The position numbers and the translations under genes are program-made. A stretch of DNA of 64,000 nt from Paraburkholderia caffeinilytica (GTDB lineage: Bacteria > Pseudomonadota > Gammaproteobacteria > Burkholderiales > Burkholderiaceae). Every line of letters begins with the position of its first letter. Position 1 is the first letter of the stretch. The notes under the pieces were generated by a model. It made no database searches. It was given only the letters and a program-made list of their open reading frames with translations, and was not told the origin of the DNA. Shown here in pieces: positions 44,313-53,640 of this stretch. The DNA lies in NCBI RefSeq assembly GCF_003368325.1, contig NZ_CP031468.1, positions 1 through 64,000 of the forward strand, given 5' to 3'.

Positions 44313-44973
44313 AGTGCTTCTCTCAGCCCGGCACGTCTGCCCTCGTGGATGCCGGGATTTCACCGTCGTTGGCACCGTCGGCGACGGCGTTTTTTTGCAG
44401 CACATGATGTACGAACATTATTCGCCGAATACAACCAACCCTGCAGGAATCGCAGGTCCTGCCGGCAACGAAATCCTCGTCAATGAAAGATCCATCAAAG
44501 GGCTGGACACGACGCGCTCCGTCTGAATACCCTCATCCTGGGGCGGACGACCGCGAACCCCATGGTTAGTGGCAAGTCGCGGTGGGTGCTCTCATGCGGC
44601 GGCAGCCAGTTTGGCAGCTTCGCTATACCCGAAGACGCAATGATGCATCATGCAGCGCTGTGGGGCGTTGGGGGAAACGGCGAATAAGATACGCGCGGTA
44701 AACTGCGGGTTGATGTTGAGGAAACTTCGATTAAACGCACTTCCGGGAGCCTGCTCCGGCTTATGGAGCCCGGGAAGAGACCTATCAGGCAAAGGCACTC
44801 GCGCCCCGTTTCGACGCGTCGACGGCCCAGGTTGCGCAACCCGCGCCTCGTTCGCGCAACCCGACGCAACTGCAGATGTCCATCATCGCGTGGCCTGTGC
44901 CGCGGGCCGAGACAGGATCCATGACAGGGATTCGCTATAATTTCCCGCGTCCCCTAAAGCCATAACTTCAAAG
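44313..44973. other. intergenic region after the transfer operon
   Basis: No reading frame here has convincing protein features. The left part holds a rho-independent terminator. Further on are two direct copies of GCGCAACCCG (44834-44843 and 44854-44863), which could be iteron-like or binding sites, but two copies are too few to call an origin. Short open frames exist but lack ribosome-binding sites. Confidence 0.3.
44363..44396 (+). terminator. rho-independent terminator after the transfer operon
   Basis: CCGTCG (44363-44368) pairs with CGACGG (44382-44387), followed by CG and seven T residues (44390-44396). It lies 50 bp after the TrbM-like stop, in the right direction. Confidence 0.7.
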
Positions 44974-45432
44974 ATGTCATCCAGGCAGAACAAGTCGAGC
45001 CGCGGTCAAGGTCATCGATCCCTGACAAAAGCGCATCTGTTGCCGATGGACCGGTCTTCTGCCATTGAACGTTCACTAGCGTGTCATCTGGCGCTGGCTG
45101 CATGCCGCGACGGCCACGGCAATACCCATCTGATCAATGAGCTCATGCGTGCGGTGTACCTCGGCTGGTACCTGCAGCGGGCCGGCTATGGGAATCTGCC
45201 GGCCGAGCAGTTCAAAATCGCGGAATATGCCGTCGAGAACACGTTGGCTCACGCTCACGAAACTGGCGAATGGCGGCTCGAGCCTGACGTCATCAGTGAC
45301 TTTGAAGCGCTGCTGTGCCTGCATGACGCCCAGATCGCGAAAGCGCGGCTTCACGAGGTGCAGGACGCTGAGCGCCAGTTGCTGCATTTCTTGAAGGGGA
45401 AGAGCGACTCTCCGATTCCGGGGACGCCGTAG
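44974..45432 (+). CDS. hypothetical plasmid-type protein (152 aa)
   Basis: The 152-residue protein is soluble and helical. The segment HLALAACRDGHGNTHLINEL then MRAVYLGWYL resembles small proteins often called Fis-like in Burkholderiaceae, although no helix-turn-helix is obvious. The first 25 residues are basic and may be untranslated if the ATG at 45046 (MDRSSAIERSL) is used. It is an isolated plus-strand gene. The function is unknown. Confidence 0.55.
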   Translation: MSSRQNKSSRGQGHRSLTKAHLLPMDRSSAIERSLACHLALAACRDGHGNTHLINELMRAVYLGWYLQRAGYGNLPAEQFKIAEYAVENTLAHAHETGEWRLEPDVISDFEALLCLHDAQIAKARLHEVQDAERQLLHFLKGKSDSPIPGTP

Positions 45433-45583
45433 CAGAGTCTCTGACGAGCTAATTGTCGCGTGAAATATAAATAGGATTCCTAAATTTGACATAAAAGAAA
45501 TGATCAACATTTGAACGGTCGTGCTTTTTTTGGTTTTTATCCGATGCACATCCACGCGACACTCGTCGTCAGTCAACGGTCGG

Positions 45584-45853
45584 TTAACGGGTCAGAAAGT
45601 CGTTGACGGTCAGCCACAGCGGCTCGTCCGGCCGCGCGAGTAACTTTCTTTGTGCGACCGCGACGATGCGGTTGCGGCCGTTTTCAAATGTCTTGAGTGT
45701 GCGCGCCGCGTCGGCGTCGGGCGGTAGCCAGAAGTGTTCTTCGAGTGCAGCACGCGCAACCGCGCCTTCGGCGTCGCGGCCGCGGGCCGACAGCATGAAA
45801 ACCACGGCGCGTCCGTCCGGCGAGACGGCGGCCGCGCGATCAAGAACTTCCAT
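45584..45853 (-). CDS. DUF1488-family protein
   Basis: The 89-residue protein (start at 45853, MEVLDRAAAVSPDGRAVVF) contains the DUF1488 sequence pattern: DGRAVVFMLSxxxxD, then ALEEHFWLPPD and FENGRNRIVAVAQRKL. This small family is common in Burkholderia; its role is unknown. It is convergent with the neighbouring plus-strand gene. Confidence 0.75.
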   Translation of the reverse strand: MEVLDRAAAVSPDGRAVVFMLSARGRDAEGAVARAALEEHFWLPPDADAARTLKTFENGRNRIVAVAQRKLLARPDEPLWLTVNDFLTR

Positions 45854-46494
45854 GACACACCTCGACGATGTCATTCGCGGTCTTTGTATTTGTACTGCGC
45901 CGCGCAGCGATAAATTTACCAGAAGTCACAAGCCCATCGATCACCAACGACGTAACGATCCGGCGCGCGCCCGCCGCCCGTGGTTGCCTATCCCTTCCAC
46001 CTGCTCCGCGCGAGGTGTGATTTCGTTCACTTCTGCGATGGGCTCGACGAACGGTAACGCCACCCTGAGGTGGAGCGACTTCTTTTTGTACATCGAGCCC
46101 CCTGTCGCGACCTCAAACCCACCCCGGGACGGCACATCTTCGTCCGACCTCAGACGACCGGCGGGCTCACGCGCAGCGGGTGATCGCGCAGCCGATCGTA
46201 CACCGGATGGTCGACAAAGTGCCCGTACTGCGGCGTCACCTGTCCACGTATTGACAAGACAATATGAAGACTTTTTTAAACCCCCACGCCCTCCCCCTCA
46301 TAGGTCATCAAAGCCGTTTGATTGTTGTTCACGATGCTGCATCACTCCACCTGGCTATCGCAAGCTGCGAAATCAAAAAAAGTAACCTTCGTCAATTTTG
46401 AAAAGCGCTGTGGCCAATCAACTTTGCAAACATCACTCAGCCAGGTCGCTAGATCAATTGATATTGCAACGTGAGTCGTATTGACCCGAAGGTG
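45854..46494. other. 641-bp stretch without a clear gene
   Basis: Two minus-strand pieces look weakly coding. One is a 50-codon frame from an ATG at 46093 (MYKKKSLHLRVALPFVEP). The other is about 34 codons ending near 46150, containing VDHPVYDRLRDHPLRVSPPV. Neither has a good start, so they may be remnants of genes broken at the junction between the transfer region and the catabolic region. The right part is AT-rich and may hold the terminator side of the HPP gene. Confidence 0.3.
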
Positions 46495-47001
46495 CTAGCG
46501 ACTCGGCCACGAACCGCGTTTGACAATCGTCCAGTAAAGCCATCCAATCAAGGCCAGCACACAGGCCCCAAGGAGCGTCGGCAGCAGCAAGAAAGACCAG
46601 CTGGGCTGAGCCAAGAAGATGATGACCGGATTGCTTCCGGCCGGGGGATGGACAGTGCGCGTGAGCATCATCAGCATCGTTGCACATGCAGCGGCGGCGG
46701 CCATTGGCAGCCATCCTGGACCGAATAGCTGAAGAAACAGCAAACCGACCAGTGATGTCAGAACGTGTCCTCCGACGATGTTGCGCGGTTGTGAAAACGG
46801 ACTGGCCGGAAACCCGAATAGCAGCACACAGGTTGCCCCGAAAGAGCCGAGTACCCACGGTTGAGAGGTTTTCGCGGCCAGCATGCCGACGAAAGCCACG
46901 GCCGCGAACGCACCCAGGCCGGCGAGCATGATGCTGCCGGTCCGGACGCGTCGCGCCGAGGCCCCGTCGACGCCGGAGGGAGCGGCGGACGGAGACGACA
47001 T
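46495..47001 (-). CDS. HPP-family membrane protein
   Basis: The 168-residue protein has four membrane segments and the HPP motif TRTVHPPAGSNP near residue 118. It also shows VLGSFGATCVLLFGFP, typical of the family. HPP proteins transport nitrite in some bacteria, but most are uncharacterised. It lies 8 bp after the formate dehydrogenase gene, so the two form one operon. A link to formate or C1 metabolism is inference. Confidence 0.85.
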   Translation of the reverse strand: MSSPSAAPSGVDGASARRVRTGSIMLAGLGAFAAVAFVGMLAAKTSQPWVLGSFGATCVLLFGFPASPFSQPRNIVGGHVLTSLVGLLFLQLFGPGWLPMAAAAACATMLMMLTRTVHPPAGSNPVIIFLAQPSWSFLLLPTLLGACVLALIGWLYWTIVKRGSWPSR

Positions 47002-47009
47002 GGGCAGCG

Positions 47010-48212
47010 TCAGCTCGTCTTGAAGCGCGCGGCTTCTTCCGAACCCTTCGTTGCGTTGCCCGCGCTATACGAGTGCGCGCCGACGCCGGCAAGTTTGCCG
47101 CCTTGCACGATCAGGTATTCATTGCGGATGGGCCTGCCTTCGAAGAAGCACTCGAGGATTTCGCGCGTGCCGGCGGCATAGCGAGCCTGCGCCGACAGAC
47201 TGGTACCGGAGATGTGGGGCGTCATGCCATGGTGTGGCATGCTGCGCCACGGATGATCGGCCGGAGCAGGCTGCGGGAACCATACGTCGCCGCCATAGCC
47301 GGCTAACTGACCACTTTCCAATGCTGCGGCGACTGCATCGCGATCGCACAGTTTGCCTCGTGCAGTATTGATCAGATAAGCGCCGCGCTTGAAATTGGCG
47401 AGCGACTTCGCGTTGATCATGTGCTCAGTTTCCGGGTGTAGCGGACAGTTCAGCGTCACGACATCGCACACTTTGGTGAGGCTCTCGAGACTGGTGTGAT
47501 GAGTCAGGTTGAGTTCCTTCTCGACGGACTCGGGCAGGCGGTGGCGATCCAGATAGTGCAGCTTGACGTCATAAGGCTTGAGCAGCCGCAGTACGCGCAG
47601 ACCGATACGGCCCGCAGCGACGGTGCCCACGTGCATTCCCTCGAGGTCATAGGAACGCTCAACGCAATCGGCAATGTTCCAGCCGCCGTTGGTCACCCAG
47701 TCGTACGACGGGAGATAGTTGCGCACGAGTGCAAGCGTCGTCATCACGACGTGTTCGGCCACGCTATTGCTGTTGCAGTAGGTGACTTCGGCCACCGTGA
47801 TGCCGCGATCCATCGCTGCCTGCAGATCCGTGTGGTCCGAACCGATCCCCGCTGTGACGATCAGTTTGAGCTTGGGTGCCTTCGCGATGCGCTCGGCGGT
47901 CATATAGGCCGGCCAGAACGGCTGCGAGATAACGATTTCGGCGTCACGGAGCTCGCGGTCGAGCACGCTGTCGGCACCATCTTTACTGGACGTCACGACC
48001 AACTGGTGATCTTTCGATTCGAGATATCTGCGCAGCCCCAATTCACCAGACACGCAACCTAGCAGATGACCCGGTGTGAAATCGATCGCTGCGGGCGTCG
48101 GCGCGGTTTGTCCGTCCGGATAATGGGTGATCGCAGGAATAGTGTCGCGTGCATACTTTTTCGGCATGCCCCTAACCGGATCGTCATACAACACGCAAAC
48201 AATCTTTGCCAT
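47010..48212 (-). CDS. NAD-dependent formate dehydrogenase
   Basis: The 400-residue enzyme oxidises formate to CO2 and makes NADH. It matches the Pseudomonas-type homodimeric FDH length and motifs: IVTAGIGSDHTDL, CNSNSVAEHVVM, the coenzyme loop GTVAAGRIG, INTARGKLCDRDAV and the catalytic His in TPHISGTSLSAQ. I chose the ATG at 48212, which begins MAKIVCVLYDDP. It is preceded by a LysR gene in the same direction and followed by an HPP gene. It would remove formate formed from formaldehyde released by the N-demethylases. Confidence 0.95.
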   Translation of the reverse strand: MAKIVCVLYDDPVRGMPKKYARDTIPAITHYPDGQTAPTPAAIDFTPGHLLGCVSGELGLRRYLESKDHQLVVTSSKDGADSVLDRELRDAEIVISQPFWPAYMTAERIAKAPKLKLIVTAGIGSDHTDLQAAMDRGITVAEVTYCNSNSVAEHVVMTTLALVRNYLPSYDWVTNGGWNIADCVERSYDLEGMHVGTVAAGRIGLRVLRLLKPYDVKLHYLDRHRLPESVEKELNLTHHTSLESLTKVCDVVTLNCPLHPETEHMINAKSLANFKRGAYLINTARGKLCDRDAVAAALESGQLAGYGGDVWFPQPAPADHPWRSMPHHGMTPHISGTSLSAQARYAAGTREILECFFEGRPIRNEYLIVQGGKLAGVGAHSYSAGNATKGSEEAARFKTS

Positions 48213-48238
48213 TTTTCTCACTCCGTTTGATTGAAAGA

Positions 48239-48268
48239 ATCGCCCCGACGGCGTTGTGTCGGGGCGAT
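48239..48268 (-). terminator. hairpin between the LysR gene and formate dehydrogenase
   Basis: ATCGCCCCGAC (48239-48249) and GTCGGGGCGAT (48258-48268) form a perfect 11-bp stem with an 8-base loop. On the minus strand it is followed by TCTTTC. It could end the LysR transcript or attenuate formate dehydrogenase. Confidence 0.6.
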
Positions 48269-48338
48269 GACTGGAGTCTCGGATTTCCAAACGAACGCGT
48301 CCAATCGTTTCGACGAATCCATAGATAAACGAGACTTA

Positions 48339-49277
48339 TCAAACGGCCACACGCTTTGAGCCTGACAGCAATGAATCGAATTGATGTTGCAGATCAAGCT
48401 TTACTGCCTCGGTCCACATGGCTGTTACCAGAGGCTGCATCGACGGCTTGTTGCGGGTAATCAAGCCTATCTCTCGCGTGAGCTCTGGCTCGATACGGAC
48501 CGCGCGCACTCGACGCTCTTTGAGGTCGTCAAGAACACTCAGTAGACTGTGTGGCAAGACGCTGTACATCCCCGCGTGTTGCACATTGGAGTGCAGTGCG
48601 AGCAACGAATCTGTTTCGAGCACCACGTTTGGTTGAATGCCCGCTCGCCTGAACGCCGCATTTATCACCTGACGGTTTTGCATAGCGGTGCTCAGAAGGC
48701 AGAACGGGAGATTCGCAAGAGCGGCCCATTGAACTGCACTGCGCCGTGATTCCCCCGCCTTGTTCGCTGGGGAAAGAAGGAAATAACGCTCGCGATAGAG
48801 AGGCAAGACTTCGAATCCGGCCTGCACGCGCTCGTCCAGGTATGTGAAGCCGATGTCTATCTCGTATTCGTCCAACTGACGAAGAATGGCCTCAGAGCTT
48901 AAGGAGCGAACCGTGTAAGACATTTCACCGTACTTCGCGCGACAAGGCCCCAGCAATAGGCCGACAATCGGCAGCGTCGTCGGAATGAACCCAAATCTCA
49001 ATGTGCCGTTCAGGCCGACTTGAGACGCGGAAGCGTCCTGTCTCATGTTCTCGAGCGCAGCGAGAGTTTGGCGGGCCCAACCGAGCACCCGCTCACCTTC
49101 TTCCGTGAATCCCAAGAAGCGGCGTCCCCGCTTGACGAGTGCCAGACCGAGTTCCGCTTCAAGGCTCTGTATTGCAGATGACAGCGCGGGCTGCGAGACA
49201 TTGCATATCTCGGCGGCCTTTGCGAAGTGTTGCTCGGTCGCAAGAGTAACCAAGTACTTGAGTTGCCTGATGAACAT
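48339..49277 (-). CDS. LysR-family regulator, probably of formate dehydrogenase
   Basis: The 312-residue protein has the N-terminal winged helix (FIRQLKYLVTLATEQHFAKA then SQPALSSAIQSLEAELG) and a two-lobe effector domain. It resembles regulators placed next to formate dehydrogenase genes in Cupriavidus and Burkholderia. The ATG at 49277 is chosen because MFIRQLKYLV is the usual beginning. It lies 126 bp upstream of the dehydrogenase gene, on the same strand, which points to control of that operon. The effector may be formate or a C1 compound; this is inference. Confidence 0.88.
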   Translation of the reverse strand: MFIRQLKYLVTLATEQHFAKAAEICNVSQPALSSAIQSLEAELGLALVKRGRRFLGFTEEGERVLGWARQTLAALENMRQDASASQVGLNGTLRFGFIPTTLPIVGLLLGPCRAKYGEMSYTVRSLSSEAILRQLDEYEIDIGFTYLDERVQAGFEVLPLYRERYFLLSPANKAGESRRSAVQWAALANLPFCLLSTAMQNRQVINAAFRRAGIQPNVVLETDSLLALHSNVQHAGMYSVLPHSLLSVLDDLKERRVRAVRIEPELTREIGLITRNKPSMQPLVTAMWTEAVKLDLQHQFDSLLSGSKRVAV

Positions 49278-49810
49278 GGTGGGTGCGCTTTCGTCGGCCA
49301 AGAGGAAAGGGAGCTGGAATCAGGGCGCTCGCTTTAAAAGGCCTCGATTACAAGGAAAAGTTTTCAGCAGAAAAATCAGCCGCCCAGTTGACTGATTCAC
49401 AGCCACGAACAACTCGCTGTATTCTGTTGAATATAACGCCAAGGCGCGATAACGTCTATAAGGCGTCGCCTCCGTTCAAGGTTGCGACCTGTCACGACGG
49501 CGCCGATGGCCCAGAAATCTGCAGCCGGCAGCTGCGGCGCGGCTCAGAACAGGGCACGTCAAGTTGCAACCGTGGGGATGATCAGAACAAGGCGCTCGCG
49601 TCCCAATTTTCAACGAGACATGCAATGAGGAAGCTTGTTCCAGTATCGAGGCTGACGTATAGCCGCTATTTGCTGGCGGCACCTTGCGGCCCACAAGACA
49701 GCGTTCTACCCTGAATCTTGATGCCACGAACAACGCTTCCGGTTGGCTGCAAATCTGCGTCGTTACACCGGCCAACTTTCCACCCTTTGCAAGTTCGTAG
49801 TGGGGAAAAC
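49278..49810. other. 533-bp divergent promoter region
   Basis: The stretch separates the LysR gene (minus strand) from the reductase gene (plus strand). It contains no frame with protein character. It should hold both promoters. No Rieske or ferredoxin coding sequence is present that could restore a full NdmD-like reductase. Confidence 0.4.
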
Positions 49811-50512
49811 ATGCACGACGATAGGATTCCAGCTGTTGTCACGGGAAAGCGGCCCGTCGCACAAGGTTACTACGCTGTTGAATTTGAGATGACGCTCAAC
49901 TCGGAGCTGCCACCGTTTGAAGACGGTGCGATAGTAGATCTTATCCGCCACAACGGGATTGATTCCAGGCACTCGCTCCCGTTGTGGCACGACTCTTCAC
50001 GACGGAACGCATTCGTAGTGCACGTGCGGCAAGAGCCGGAAGAAAAATGCGAAGAATTTCGTCTGCTTTCTTCGTGGAACCGAGGGGACGAGATTTATCT
50101 CGGAGCTCCTCGGGGCGCTGAGGTAGCGATAGACCCACGCGCGCGCCATATTCTGTTTTCAGCGGGTGTGGGAGCAACCGCAATTGCGGGCTTTGCGAGA
50201 AGACTTGCCTCCACAGCGGGATGTTGCTTTGAGGTTCACAATTTCGCGCGGACGCCTGAACGGCTAGTCTTCCGCGCTGAGTTAGACGAGCTAAGTGAGC
50301 GTGCTCAAATCCGACACCAAATCGGGCTCAGCGAGGAGCAGATAGCCAATGCGACAGCCCACGCTGTCAGCCCTACTCAAGCGAACTCGCGAGTAATCTG
50401 CAGCGGACCACCTGCCTTTATGGAACTTATCGAACGGCAAGCCCTCCAGTGGGTCTACCCGTCCAATGTCCATAAAATCATTCTCGGAGAAACAACGCTC
50501 GATGTGGCGTGA
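49811..50512 (+). CDS. oxygenase reductase-like flavoprotein lacking a ferredoxin domain
   Basis: The 233-residue protein matches the FMN/FAD and NAD(P)H domains of phthalate-dioxygenase-type reductases. SRHSLPLW is the flavin site (usually RxYSL), SAGVGATAIAGFAR the nucleotide loop (usually GGIGxTP), and VICSGPPAFMELI the C-terminal GPP motif. The chain ends just where the plant-type 2Fe-2S domain with its CxxxxCxxC cluster normally begins, so electron transfer would need a separate ferredoxin. The ATG at 49811 starts MHDDRIPAVVTGKRP. It may serve the Rieske demethylases to the right, or be a truncated copy. Confidence 0.7.
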   Translation: MHDDRIPAVVTGKRPVAQGYYAVEFEMTLNSELPPFEDGAIVDLIRHNGIDSRHSLPLWHDSSRRNAFVVHVRQEPEEKCEEFRLLSSWNRGDEIYLGAPRGAEVAIDPRARHILFSAGVGATAIAGFARRLASTAGCCFEVHNFARTPERLVFRAELDELSERAQIRHQIGLSEEQIANATAHAVSPTQANSRVICSGPPAFMELIERQALQWVYPSNVHKIILGETTLDVA

Positions 50513-50786
50513 GACGCCGCCTCGGTCGGCGAACAGACGGCACGATGTGCTGGCGCGACCGATATTTCGCCAAGCAGCATCAAACGAAGAGAGTGACCGA
50601 CGCTAGCGGGCCGAGGTTGAAGTAGAGTCTCACCTTCCAACGATGCGGAATTAATTAAATCGACGCTATCTTCGACGTCTTAGAAAATCGCGCTGGCCCT
50701 TGGTACGGTACGTCGCAATGGGTTGGATTCCGTAGACTGAAGCGGGCTGGGTTTTCATGGGTCAGTGGGGTGCTTTGGAGGTTGCG

Positions 50787-51752
50787 CTATTTCTCTTTCA
50801 CCTCGGCGTCCGCGAAACGTGGCGCACATGCAAGTCTGACTTTAGCCGCGACCCAACCTACGCGCAACGGGTCTCTGGCTGCCACGCTCGTAATTTGATA
50901 GTACGTGACATTCGGCAAAGTGACGTCAATCCTTCCAATGTGAAGCGGCAGGAGGGCGGCGTAATGCTCGCCGAACTTCCTCGTCGTGGTGAATAACAAA
51001 TCCGACCGCTCAAGCAAATGTGGTATCACATCCACGAAAGGCACGGCAATCGTATTTCGGCGCCAAAGGCCCGCGTTACGGAGCACGACGTCCAAAGCTG
51101 GCTGAGGTTTCCTGATGTTGGATGCCAAGACAACTTGGTTGGATTGCCCATACTCAGCGGAAGACACGTAGCTCTGTCGCGACAATCGATTCTCGTCGCT
51201 CATCAGACAGACGAGCTCATCGTTGCCCAAGAACTCCTGGCCCGTCGAGCATGTCTCAAATCCGCTCACGATGGCTGTATCGAGTCGTCCCGAACCGAGT
51301 TCCTCAAACACTTCGGACGAGTCCATCGATTTGAATTCAACAGTCGTGTGCTCGGAACTGCCCAGAATTTCGGCAGTGATAGCCGGAACTAAAAAGCTCG
51401 AAAGTTCATCTACGCAGGCGATTAGGCATTTCCTCGGGACGATAGCATTCAACCCTCCTTGTGTTCGACCTGTCAAAAGGTCAGCGCACCCCGTGATAAT
51501 CGAAAGCGACTCGGTAATTTCCAGCGCACGCTCCGTAGGCACTAGTCGGTTCTTACCGCGAACAAGAAGTGGGTCACCGAGTAGGTCGCGTAGCCGAGCG
51601 AGGATGGCACTAACCCCCGATTGAGACATATTAAGTTGAACCGCCGCGCGCGACACACTTTGTTCTCTCAAGACAGTGTCAAGTATGGTGAACAAACGCA
51701 AACCTATGCGTTCTTCACGCTCGCATTCTTGGAAAAGATCCGGACTTGACAT
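50787..51752 (-). CDS. LysR-family transcriptional regulator
   Basis: The 321-residue protein has a LysR helix-turn-helix (RLFTILDTVLREQSVSRAAV then SQSGVSAILARLRDLLGDPL) and an effector domain. The early GDPLLVRGKNRLVPTERA stretch is typical of NodD/NahR-like members. It is convergent with the reductase gene and upstream of a BON protein on the same strand. The target is unknown. The C-terminus extends by about 20 residues beyond the effector domain. Confidence 0.85.
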   Translation of the reverse strand: MSSPDLFQECEREERIGLRLFTILDTVLREQSVSRAAVQLNMSQSGVSAILARLRDLLGDPLLVRGKNRLVPTERALEITESLSIITGCADLLTGRTQGGLNAIVPRKCLIACVDELSSFLVPAITAEILGSSEHTTVEFKSMDSSEVFEELGSGRLDTAIVSGFETCSTGQEFLGNDELVCLMSDENRLSRQSYVSSAEYGQSNQVVLASNIRKPQPALDVVLRNAGLWRRNTIAVPFVDVIPHLLERSDLLFTTTRKFGEHYAALLPLHIGRIDVTLPNVTYYQITSVAARDPLRVGWVAAKVRLACAPRFADAEVKEK

Positions 51753-51847
51753 TTGCTGCTCCTGGCAGATGCCGAGCGTGCTCCGCGGGTCACACGCTGT
51801 CCATGCCAGATACGCGGTGGGCTATTGGAGCGCTGACGATTCTCTAT

Positions 51848-51880
51848 TCTGAGCGTCGCTAACCTTCGGAGACGCTCAGA
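51848..51880 (-). terminator. hairpin after the BON gene
   Basis: TCTGAGCGTC (51848-51857) and GACGCTCAGA (51871-51880) form a perfect 10-bp stem with a 13-base loop, 25 bp past the BON stop. No T-run follows on the minus strand, so it may be a weak terminator. Confidence 0.45.
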
Positions 51881-51904
51881 TTCAGCTTGATGTATCGTCG
51901 CGAG

Positions 51905-52264
51905 TCATCGCCACGAGTTCGTCGGCCGGTTCACGGTCAATGTGTTATTCACCGATGTGACTCCGGGTACGTTGCTGGCAACCTGCCCAGCAAGGTCAAT
52001 CTGCTGCTGATTTTTTACAGTGCCTTGGAGCGTAATCTGCCCGCTTTTTGCCCGCACAGCGATGTCAATTGCGGTCAATCCCTTTGCCTTCTTGAGCGCC
52101 GCCTTGACCTGCCGGCGCAGCGTGCCATCGCTTACCCGCAACGAAGAGGCACTGGCTGCAGCCTGTGTATCACTGCTCGTTCCTGGCGGCTGCGCGAGAG
52201 CGTTGCAAGCCAACGCTACCGAAACCACACCCAAAACCGTACGAACAACGTTGCCGACCTTCAT
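51905..52264 (-). CDS. BON-domain periplasmic protein
   Basis: The 119-residue protein has a signal peptide (VVRTVLGVVSVALACNALAQ) and one BON domain (DGTLRRQVKAALKKAKGL then ITLQGTVKNQQQIDLAGQ and VPGVTSVNNTL). BON proteins bind lipids or the outer membrane under osmotic stress (OsmY-like). It stands alone. A role in the catabolic region is not indicated. Confidence 0.88.
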   Translation of the reverse strand: MKVGNVVRTVLGVVSVALACNALAQPPGTSSDTQAAASASSLRVSDGTLRRQVKAALKKAKGLTAIDIAVRAKSGQITLQGTVKNQQQIDLAGQVASNVPGVTSVNNTLTVNRPTNSWR

Positions 52265-52484
52265 AGTGTCTTCCCCTTATCGATTGCTTAAACCTGCTTG
52301 CTTGGCCGACATGGTCGGCCGCTTAGAGCTGCGCCATCGGCGTGGGACTCAGGCGCACGTATTCCACACAGGTGAATACGCGGCCGTTCGAGCTTCTAGC
52401 CCACTGGATACTCTTCCCGCTCGCACAGATGCACGCCAGTGAAACTGCGCTGCGAGAATGGAAAGAATTGAGAATGGGACACCT

Positions 52485-53582
52485 TCATGGCGCCAGTTTG
52501 CCCTGCACTCCATCGACGAACCAATTCATGCTGCCGAGTTGATCATCGGATAGGGATTTTCCCGCCTCAATACGAATCTTCCCCGTGTCGTCCTTGATGG
52601 GACCGGTAAACGGGGCCAGGCGCCCACTTTTGAGTGATTCCCGAGCATCGCGGGTGACCTGCTGAACTTGCTCTGGCACTGACGCGCTGACGTGTGTGAG
52701 GTCGACCATCCCTTCTTTGACGCCCCAGTACACCGGCTTGTTCGTCCAGGTATTATGCTGGATCTCGTCGATGACCTTAACGTAATAGAGACCCCAGTTG
52801 TATTCGATGGACCCAATCTGCGCCTTTGGACCCCATTTACTCATGTCGGAGTCAAACCCGAACGCGTACACCTTGTGGTCTTCAGCAACGGACATCATTG
52901 CCGTCGAATCCGTGTTTTGGGTCAACACGTCTGCACCGAGTCCAATGAGCGTCTCGGCAGCCTGCTTTTCCTTGCCCGGGTCCCACCAGCTGTTAATCCA
53001 GAGGACCTTTACGACAGTGTTCGGCGCGACAGAGCGAGCGCCGAGCGCAAAGGCGTTAATGTTGCGCACGACCTCCGGAATCGGCATGGAACCGATGAAG
53101 CCCAGAACGTGTGACTTCGACATCTGGCCAGCCAGGACGCCGGCGAGATATTCGGCTTCGTAGACGCGACCATTGTATGTTCCAAGATTTGGTGCACTCT
53201 TGTATCCCGAGCTATTCAGGAACACGGTATCCGGGTAGTCGCGTGCTACCTGCAACATCGGATTCATGTAACCAAAGGCTGTCCCGATGATGACCTTATC
53301 TCCTTGCGATGCACGGTTCCTGAACACGCGTGACGCGTCTGCGCTCTCGGGGACGTTCTCAACGCGGGTGACCTTAATCTGATTTCCGTACTGCTTCTCG
53401 GCAGCAGCAATGCCAACCTCATGGGAGTGTGTCCAACCGCCATCTCCCGGGTTTCCGAAGTAGACAACGGAGATGTCCAAGGGTGCTGGTGCAGCGTCCG
53501 ATTCAACAGACGTGACAAGACATTGCAAAGCGAGTAGCGCAAGCGCCGTGTGGCGAAGCGCTCCGTGGTAGATCTTCAACAT
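52485..53582 (-). CDS. BMP/PnrA-like substrate-binding protein
   Basis: The 365-residue protein has a signal peptide (TALALLALQCLVTSVESDAAP) and the basic-membrane-protein/PnrA fold: DISVVYFGNPGDGGWTHSHE, IGTAFGYMNPMLQVA, HVLGFIGSMPIPEVVRNINA, and QNTDSTAMMS. PnrA-like proteins bind purine nucleosides or bases for an ABC importer. No ABC permease or ATPase gene is adjacent, so the importer must be elsewhere. The signal peptide lacks a lipobox. It follows the Tsx-like gene by 58 bp in one operon, which fits purine uptake. Confidence 0.86.
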   Translation of the reverse strand: MLKIYHGALRHTALALLALQCLVTSVESDAAPAPLDISVVYFGNPGDGGWTHSHEVGIAAAEKQYGNQIKVTRVENVPESADASRVFRNRASQGDKVIIGTAFGYMNPMLQVARDYPDTVFLNSSGYKSAPNLGTYNGRVYEAEYLAGVLAGQMSKSHVLGFIGSMPIPEVVRNINAFALGARSVAPNTVVKVLWINSWWDPGKEKQAAETLIGLGADVLTQNTDSTAMMSVAEDHKVYAFGFDSDMSKWGPKAQIGSIEYNWGLYYVKVIDEIQHNTWTNKPVYWGVKEGMVDLTHVSASVPEQVQQVTRDARESLKSGRLAPFTGPIKDDTGKIRIEAGKSLSDDQLGSMNWFVDGVQGKLAP

Positions 53583-53640
53583 GGCATTTCCTATGTTTGA
53601 TGGAATTGTGGGAGGGGCTGACCGAGTCATCAGTCGTTTG

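Noticed and set aside
44293..44526. 77-codon frame after the TrbM-like gene
   Set aside because: It spans a clear terminator hairpin and has no ribosome-binding site or protein pattern.
44834..44863. Two direct GCGCAACCCG repeats as plasmid iterons
   Set aside because: Only two copies, no AT-rich origin structure and no replication gene nearby.
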